Positions 59,441-64,000 of a stretch of 64,000 bases of DNA are shown here, in pieces. The notes below the pieces were generated by a model, which worked only from the letters and a program-made list of their open reading frames with translations, was not told where the DNA came from and did no database searches. Source of the stretch: Rudaea sp. 3F27F6 (GTDB lineage Bacteria > Pseudomonadota > Gammaproteobacteria > Xanthomonadales > Rhodanobacteraceae); NCBI RefSeq assembly GCF_005503555.1, contig NZ_SCNG01000001.1, forward strand, positions 930,001 through 994,000, written 5' to 3'. Within the stretch, counting starts at the first letter, position 1; each line of letters begins with the position of its first letter. The translations under genes and the position numbers were made by a program.

Positions 59441-60739
59441 TCAGCCGTGCGAAGAAGAGGTCGGCAGCGGCACCTTGATGTCTCCCGCGTCTTTCGACAC
59501 CACGACGGCCGTCGCGAGATCACCGGTAACGTTGAGCGAGGTGCGGCACATATCGAGGAAACGATCGACGCCGAGGATCATGCCGATCGCCTCGGGCGGC
59601 AGATGCAGGTAGCCGAGAATCACCGCGATCACCGGTAGCGAGCCCGCCGGCACGCCCGCGGTGCCGATCGAGCCGACAATGCACAGGCCGACGACCGTCA
59701 ATTGTTGAGCGATGCTGAGGTCGAGGCCGAAGCACTGCGCGATGAACAGCACAGTCAGACCCTCGAACAGCGCCGTGCCGTGATGGTTCGCCGAAGCGCC
59801 GATCGTCAGCACGAAGCGCGCGATCTGCGGGGGCAGCTTGAGATTCTGTTCGGCGACTTTCAGCGTGGTCGGCAAGGTGCCGGTCGACGAAGCGGTGGAG
59901 AACGCGAGCAGGATCGCCTCCTCGCTACCCTTGAAGAATTTGACCGGACTCATGCCGCCGAAGATGCGCACCCATAGCGGCAGCACGATGAACATATGGA
60001 TGGCGATCGCGAGAACGACACACCCCGCATACTTAAACAGCTTTCCTAGAACATCGGTGCCAAAGCTCGCCACCAATGCAAACATCAGTGCCGCAACAGC
60101 ATAAGGCGTGAGCTTGATGATGAGCTCCATCAGCTTCATCACCAGATCCAGCAACCCCTGAATGGTGGCCTTAAACGCCGCAGTCGCAGGCGTGGGTTTG
60201 AGCACGAGGGCGATACCGAGCATGACGGCGAAGAACATGACTGCGAGGAAATCGCCGTCAGCCGCCGCCTTGATCGGATTGTCAGGCACGAGACCCAGAA
60301 TGATCTTCACGCCGGACAGTGTCGGCTTGGATGCGGTGATTGCTTGCGCGTCGGCCGAATGCGCTGCGAGCAAACCATCGCGGATAGCCGGATCGAAACC
60401 AACACCGGGCTGCAGCAGGTTGATCACAAGGAGACCCACCACGATCGCAATGCTCGTAACCACTACGATGTATATCAACATGCGTAAGCCAACGCGACCG
60501 AGACTCGCGATGTCGCCGATCTCGGTAATACCAACGATCAGCGCCGAGAACATCAACGGCAGCACGAGCATCTTGAGGAACTTCAGGAACAGTAAGCCAG
60601 CGGGTTGCGCGATCGTGTCGACAAACCAGTTCACCCAACTTGGGTCGCCGCCATGCCGCGCCCACCAAAATGCGAGCGCACCAGCCGCGGTGCCGACGAC
60701 AAAACCGATCAATACGCGCGTGTGCAACGCCAATTTCAT
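59441..60739 (-). CDS. Dicarboxylate/amino acid:cation symporter (SLC1/DAACS)
   Basis: A 432-residue membrane protein with about eight helices and two hairpins. HP1 carries AFSTASSTGTLPTT and HP2 GSIGTAGVPAGSLPV, as in GltP/DctA. The usual NMDGT motif of helix 7 reads NHHGT here (GASANHHGTALFEG), an altered cation/substrate site. Late part: EAIGMILGVDRFLDMCRTSL with the D-R-F/x-x-D-x-x-R/T pattern. Imports dicarboxylates or acidic amino acids with Na+ or H+; substrate not certain. Confidence 0.9.
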   Translation of the reverse strand: MKLALHTRVLIGFVVGTAAGALAFWWARHGGDPSWVNWFVDTIAQPAGLLFLKFLKMLVLPLMFSALIVGITEIGDIASLGRVGLRMLIYIVVVTSIAIVVGLLVINLLQPGVGFDPAIRDGLLAAHSADAQAITASKPTLSGVKIILGLVPDNPIKAAADGDFLAVMFFAVMLGIALVLKPTPATAAFKATIQGLLDLVMKLMELIIKLTPYAVAALMFALVASFGTDVLGKLFKYAGCVVLAIAIHMFIVLPLWVRIFGGMSPVKFFKGSEEAILLAFSTASSTGTLPTTLKVAEQNLKLPPQIARFVLTIGASANHHGTALFEGLTVLFIAQCFGLDLSIAQQLTVVGLCIVGSIGTAGVPAGSLPVIAVILGYLHLPPEAIGMILGVDRFLDMCRTSLNVTGDLATAVVVSKDAGDIKVPLPTSSSHG

Positions 60740-60843
60740 GCAACAACCCCGACAATTTACTAACCCTGGCGGGATGGTACACGAGTCGGAAGGCCGGCTG
60801 GACCTTGCCGCCGGAGGTATCGCCTCGTCGCCGAGATCAACCG

Positions 60844-61188
60844 CTACGGCCGCGCGGCGAGCAGCAGGCTCTGGCCGACTTGCACAGTGGCGAGCCGGCA
60901 GATATCGAAGTCATGGCGTACGACGCTGCGTCCGTCGGCAAGACCGATGCGCAGATCGCGCAGGCAGTCGTGATCGCCATTGCGGATCGCGACGGTGACA
61001 GTCTCGTCCGGGTTCTGCGGCGAAAACTTGATCGGCACGGGATGAAAACGCCCGCTGCCGCGCGCCGCGATCTCGAACGAGACGATGCGGCTGCCCGCTT
61101 CGGTGCGCAGATCGAAATAGTAGACGGCTTCGGCCGAAGCCAGATTGGACAGGCCGGTGAGCAAAACGGCGAAGCAGATGCGCTGCAT
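60844..61188 (-). CDS. Small exported protein, unknown function
   Basis: A 114-residue protein from the ATG at 61188 with a signal peptide (MQRICFAVLLTGLSNLASAE). The mature part is beta-rich (AVYYFDLRTEAGSRIVSFEI, ETVTVAIRNGDHDC) with two Cys that may pair (HDCLRDLR, DICRLATV). No family is recognised. Monocistronic on the minus strand. Confidence 0.7.
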   Translation of the reverse strand: MQRICFAVLLTGLSNLASAEAVYYFDLRTEAGSRIVSFEIAARGSGRFHPVPIKFSPQNPDETVTVAIRNGDHDCLRDLRIGLADGRSVVRHDFDICRLATVQVGQSLLLAARP

Positions 61189-61309
61189 GACGTTCTCCGC
61201 TGAGTGATCGTGGAAGAAACTGCGGCAAGCCGACCCCGGCGGCATCGGGCGATGCCGCTGTTTTCCTATCTCAATGGACTGCCGCCGGGTCGCAGCGGCG
61301 ATACGCGAT

Positions 61310-61654
61310 TCAGCCGTTGCGCGTGAACTTCGTCGACAAAGCGAAGAAAGCGAGCTGGCCGATGCCGACCGAACCGGCGAGGACGGCGACGACGCCCGGA
61401 GTGATTTCGGTCCAGCCGTAGGACTGGATCAGGCCGAAGCCGACGCTGACCGCGACCAGGGCCAGGCCCCAGCGCAGCGAGGACAGGCGCCGCTGCTGCT
61501 GCTCGCCGGTCAGGATCGAGCGCAGGAGATCCTCGGATACGGCGTCCTTCGCGAGCAGGCTGCGCATGCGCGCCTCGACGATCGTCTTGACCGCGAACGT
61601 GAACGCGTAGGTCAGGCAGACGAAGAGGACGATCGGTACCCAGTCGATTTCCAT
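61310..61654 (-). CDS. Small inner-membrane protein, unknown function
   Basis: A 114-residue protein from the ATG at 61654. Membrane helices are seen at the N-terminus (VPIVLFVCLTYAFTFAVKTI) and twice in the C-terminal half (WGLALVAVSVGFGLIQSYGW, PGVVAVLAGSVGIGQLAFF), with a charged cytoplasmic loop between. It is divergent from the ECF sigma gene and may be functionally linked. A DUF6249-like family is possible. Confidence 0.7.
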   Translation of the reverse strand: MEIDWVPIVLFVCLTYAFTFAVKTIVEARMRSLLAKDAVSEDLLRSILTGEQQQRRLSSLRWGLALVAVSVGFGLIQSYGWTEITPGVVAVLAGSVGIGQLAFFALSTKFTRNG

Positions 61655-61789
61655 TGCAGACTCCTTCAATCGGTAACGCAGCACATGGATACGCCATCGG
61701 CCGGGGCGGTTGCAAGTTCTGCGTCGGCCCGACGGTGCAACCGCCGCGCGGCTTTGCGTATCTGCTCGGCTTATGGAAGATTCGCGCTG

Positions 61790-62359
61790 ATGAACACCGA
61801 TCGCGAACTAGTCGATGCCGTGCTGGCGAACCGCGCCGGCGCGTTCGAACAGCTCGTGCGCGATTATCAGGGTTTGGTCTGGCATATCGTCCAGCGCATG
61901 ACGCGGCACGCCGAGGATACACGCGAGCTGTGCCAGGAAACCTTCCTGCGCGTGCACCGCACTCTGCACCAGTACCGCCACGACGCGCCGCTGAAGGCCT
62001 GGATCGGGCGCGTGGCCTACACGATCGCCCTGCGCCACCTGGAAAAAAAACGCGTCGAAATCGCCGAGACGGCCGGCAATCTCGATGAAGAACCGGAGCT
62101 GCTCGATCGCATCGACGACGGCTTCGACCTCGAAGCCGCGAGCGCCGACGCCGATCTCGCGCGCCATCTGCATGCGGCGATCGAGACGCTGCCGCCGCTG
62201 CAGCGCACGGTGATCACCCTGTATCACCTCGACGAGCTGTCGCTGGCGGAAATCGGTGCGGTCACCGGACTTGCCATCGGCACGATTAAGAGCCATCTTT
62301 TCCGCACGCGGCTGCAATTGCGCCATGTGCTCGAGTCACGCTTGGGCAGCTTCGCGTAA
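61790..62359 (+). CDS. ECF-type RNA polymerase sigma factor (RpoE-like)
   Basis: A 189-residue sigma-70 family protein from the ATG at 61790. Region 2: FEQLVRDYQGLVWHIVQRMT, ELCQETFLRVHRTLHQYR (D/E-x-x-Q-E-T-F pattern) and LKAWIGRVAYTIALRHLEK. Region 4: PPLQRTVITLYHLDELSLAE, IGAVTGLAIGTIKSHLFRTR. No region 3, so it is ECF. The next gene is a probable membrane anti-sigma partner. Target promoters unknown. Confidence 0.93.
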   Translation: MNTDRELVDAVLANRAGAFEQLVRDYQGLVWHIVQRMTRHAEDTRELCQETFLRVHRTLHQYRHDAPLKAWIGRVAYTIALRHLEKKRVEIAETAGNLDEEPELLDRIDDGFDLEAASADADLARHLHAAIETLPPLQRTVITLYHLDELSLAEIGAVTGLAIGTIKSHLFRTRLQLRHVLESRLGSFA

Positions 62360-62511
62360 GGCGCAGCCGCCCGCGGGTCGAGGACGACCCGCCAGGAATC
62401 CGGCGCGAATGCGCTGGATTCGATATAGCCGGGGCCGGACTTGTTTCGGACTCGGCGCAGGCTGCCGGCCTTGGGATGAGGACGCGCGGACCTTTGTTTC
62501 GGAGCTAGCGT

Positions 62512-62988
62512 ATGAACGACCAGACAAAGCCATTCGATGATCCCGCCCGCGAAAGCGAATGGCTCGCACAGGAGCGCGCACGCCAGGCCGAGCGCTCTCG
62601 CAACGCGACGCGCGAGGACGACGCCCGCGTGCGCCAGTACCGCCTGATTGCACGCGCGCTCGGCGCCGCGCCGGCCAATCCACTGCCGGCCGATTTCGCC
62701 GCGTCCGTGGCGCGGCGCGCGCTCGGACAACGCCGCAGCGCGTCAGGGCTCGCCGCCGATCCGCTCGCGTCACCGTTCGAAAGGCACCTGCTGCAAATTC
62801 TCGTCGCCGTGTTCGGGCTGGCGATCGGCATTGCCGCGGCATTGTTCGGCGGCGATGACGCGGTGCGCGCCGTGGGCCGCGGCGCGCTGCACATGAGCGC
62901 CTACGCGAAAAATTCCTGGCTGCTCGCCCTGGCCGGCTGCCTGGCGTTCTCGGCAATCATGCAGTTCTGGCGCCCGCACCGGCACTAG
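62512..62988 (+). CDS. Membrane protein, probable anti-sigma partner
   Basis: A 158-residue protein following the ECF sigma gene. The N-terminal half is soluble, charged and helical (SEWLAQERARQAERSRNATR, ALGAAPANPLPADFAASVAR). Two membrane helices lie near the C-terminus (LQILVAVFGLAIGIAAALF, LALAGCLAFSAIMQFW). This topology next to an ECF gene is that of an anti-sigma factor, though the usual ZAS Cys/His motif is absent. Placed by context. Confidence 0.65.
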   Translation: MNDQTKPFDDPARESEWLAQERARQAERSRNATREDDARVRQYRLIARALGAAPANPLPADFAASVARRALGQRRSASGLAADPLASPFERHLLQILVAVFGLAIGIAAALFGGDDAVRAVGRGALHMSAYAKNSWLLALAGCLAFSAIMQFWRPHRH

Positions 62989-63004
62989 GCCGGGCCCAGC
63001 GGAC

Positions 63005-64000
63005 TCAGTGCAGCGTCCGCGACGATCGCTCGGACTGGATCGAGAATGGATACAGCGGCGGTACCGCAGCCGGCGCCGCGGCCTGGGTCTTCGCAGCGAA
63101 CTCGAAACCATTGCGGAACGCCGCGGCGACGCGCTCGCCGCTCGACGTACCCGCTCCGGCTGCGTAGAGGCTGCGTTCCAGATCGTTCAACGCCGCGCGC
63201 TGCGCTTCGGACGCGAGCGTCGGCGTCAGCTCGCCCAAGGTACGCGCCGCACTGCCGTCGCTGCGCGCCCAGGCGAGCAGCGCACGCGCGACCGCCGACG
63301 CATCGTCGCGCTTGCAGGCATCGAGAAACGCCTTGCGCGCGGCGGCTGTGTCGGCATTCACCGGACCCGCCGCCGCGGCGACGGCGCCACCCGCCGCGGC
63401 CCTGCGTCGCGCGAGCAGCCAACCTGCCCAGGCGAGTGCGGTCAACAACCATAGGGCCAGCGCTGCAAAGGCGATCGCGCGCCACGGCTGCGCGGTGCCG
63501 CCGTCGAGCACCAGTTCTGGCAACGGCGAAGATGCCGTCGGCGCGGCGCTCTGCGTGCTTGCGGGATTGATCGCACCTGGCGCGGCGCCTGCGGTCGCAT
63601 TGGCCGCGCCCGCGGCGACGTGGAGGCTCAGAGCGGGCAGATCGGCATTCGCGGCACGGTCGTTTGCGGTGTCCCACCAGGCCAGACTCAGCGGCGGTAT
63701 CGTCAGCTTGCCGGTGCGGTTCGGCACGATCGCGAATTTGCGCGTGCGCTCGCCGTACTGCCAGGTGCCGTCTTCGCGATTGACCGTGGTTTCTTTGTCC
63801 GGGTAGATGTCGGCGCCGTCGATCTTCGGCAGCTTGAGTTCGGGCAGTTGCTCGAACGCGAGCCCCTGCGCTTTCATGCGCAGGGTCAGGGTCAGCGGCT
63901 CGCCGACGTGCGCGGGCGTATTCGCATCGACGCCGTCGGCGCTCAGGCTTAGCGACTGCGCGGGCAGCCAGGCGTCGGTGCCCGAATTCGCCGGGCGCGG
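63005..64000 (-). CDS. BatD-like protein, C-terminal part
   Basis: The frame is open to the window edge (332 codons), so the N-terminus is missing. Present are beta-sandwich segments (PLTLTLRMKAQGLAFEQLPE, EDGTWQYGERTRKFAIVPNR, GKLTIPPLSLAWWD), typical of BatD/aerotolerance proteins, then a linker, a membrane helix (AIAFAALALWLLTALAWAGW) and a cytoplasmic helical tail. BatD occurs with BatA/BatB VWA proteins and MoxR ATPases, which should lie beyond the right edge. Role in envelope stress or aerotolerance. Confidence 0.85.
   Translation of the reverse strand, partial: PRPANSGTDAWLPAQSLSLSADGVDANTPAHVGEPLTLTLRMKAQGLAFEQLPELKLPKIDGADIYPDKETTVNREDGTWQYGERTRKFAIVPNRTGKLTIPPLSLAWWDTANDRAANADLPALSLHVAAGAANATAGAAPGAINPASTQSAAPTASSPLPELVLDGGTAQPWRAIAFAALALWLLTALAWAGWLLARRRAAAGGAVAAAAGPVNADTAAARKAFLDACKRDDASAVARALLAWARSDGSAARTLGELTPTLASEAQRAALNDLERSLYAAGAGTSSGERVAAAFRNGFEFAAKTQAAAPAAVPPLYPFSIQSERSSRTLH

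Noticed and set aside
1-64000. tRNA, rRNA or tmRNA genes
   Set aside because: No cloverleaf-like sequence or rRNA segment was recognised by eye in the intergenic regions; a dedicated scan was not possible.

Overview
The window is high-GC proteobacterial DNA. Host genes (an H-NS-family protein, pssA, proS, an Mla-type lipid transporter, cydP-cydA-cydB-cydX, a BatD-like protein) and an intergenic repeat with the sequence style CTGGATTCCCGC...GCGGGAATGACG point to a gammaproteobacterium, probably Xanthomonadales/Lysobacterales. The species cannot be named from the sequence alone.

Bases 1 to about 36,565 are a transposable (Mu-like) prophage with BcepMu-type divergent layout. The lysogeny switch (repressor on -, Ner-like protein on +, about 22.3 kb) sits in the middle. 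Late genes run leftward from about 20.6 kb: holin, transglycosylase endolysin, spanin pair, TraR-type zinc finger, DUF2730, small and large terminase, portal, MuF-like head protein, protease/major-capsid fusion, head-tail connectors, tail tube, G/GT tail chaperones with a -1 frameshift site, a 1,945-residue tape measure, and an Ig-like tail protein cut by the window edge. Early genes run rightward from 22.4 kb: DDE transposase, AAA+ ATPase, a string of small translationally coupled genes, Gam-like, DUF2786, GemA and Mor-like proteins. The left end of the phage lies outside the window. The right end is marked by two direct repeats at 36,521-36,553.

Between the Mor gene and the right end (33.6-36.5 kb) is accessory cargo: a small secreted Cys peptide, a TonB-C-like lipoprotein and a compact three-gene operon. 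That operon has a strong promoter (TTGACG-17-TAATTT) with two inverted repeats over it. Its 5' leader carries three CRISPR-repeat-like units of type I-F style directly before the first gene. This resembles an anti-CRISPR/aca locus combined with solitary CRISPR repeat units (RNA anti-CRISPR-like), and is the most interesting item in the window.

Bases 36.6-64 kb are host chromosome. A leftward block links lipid and envelope functions with signalling: pssA, a GAF-PP2C-HATPase regulator, a STAS protein, MlaE, DUF3592, MlaF, DegV, MlaD, an ABC auxiliary lipoprotein, a HolD-like protein and rimI. Then come DUF4124, proS, an H-NS-like protein, a ThrE exporter, alkB, an inverted-repeat element, an amidase, ETF-ubiquinone oxidoreductase, a TonB-C protein, an ATP-grasp protein, the cytochrome bd operon, an SLC1 symporter, small exported proteins, an ECF sigma factor with a membrane partner, and a partial BatD-like gene.
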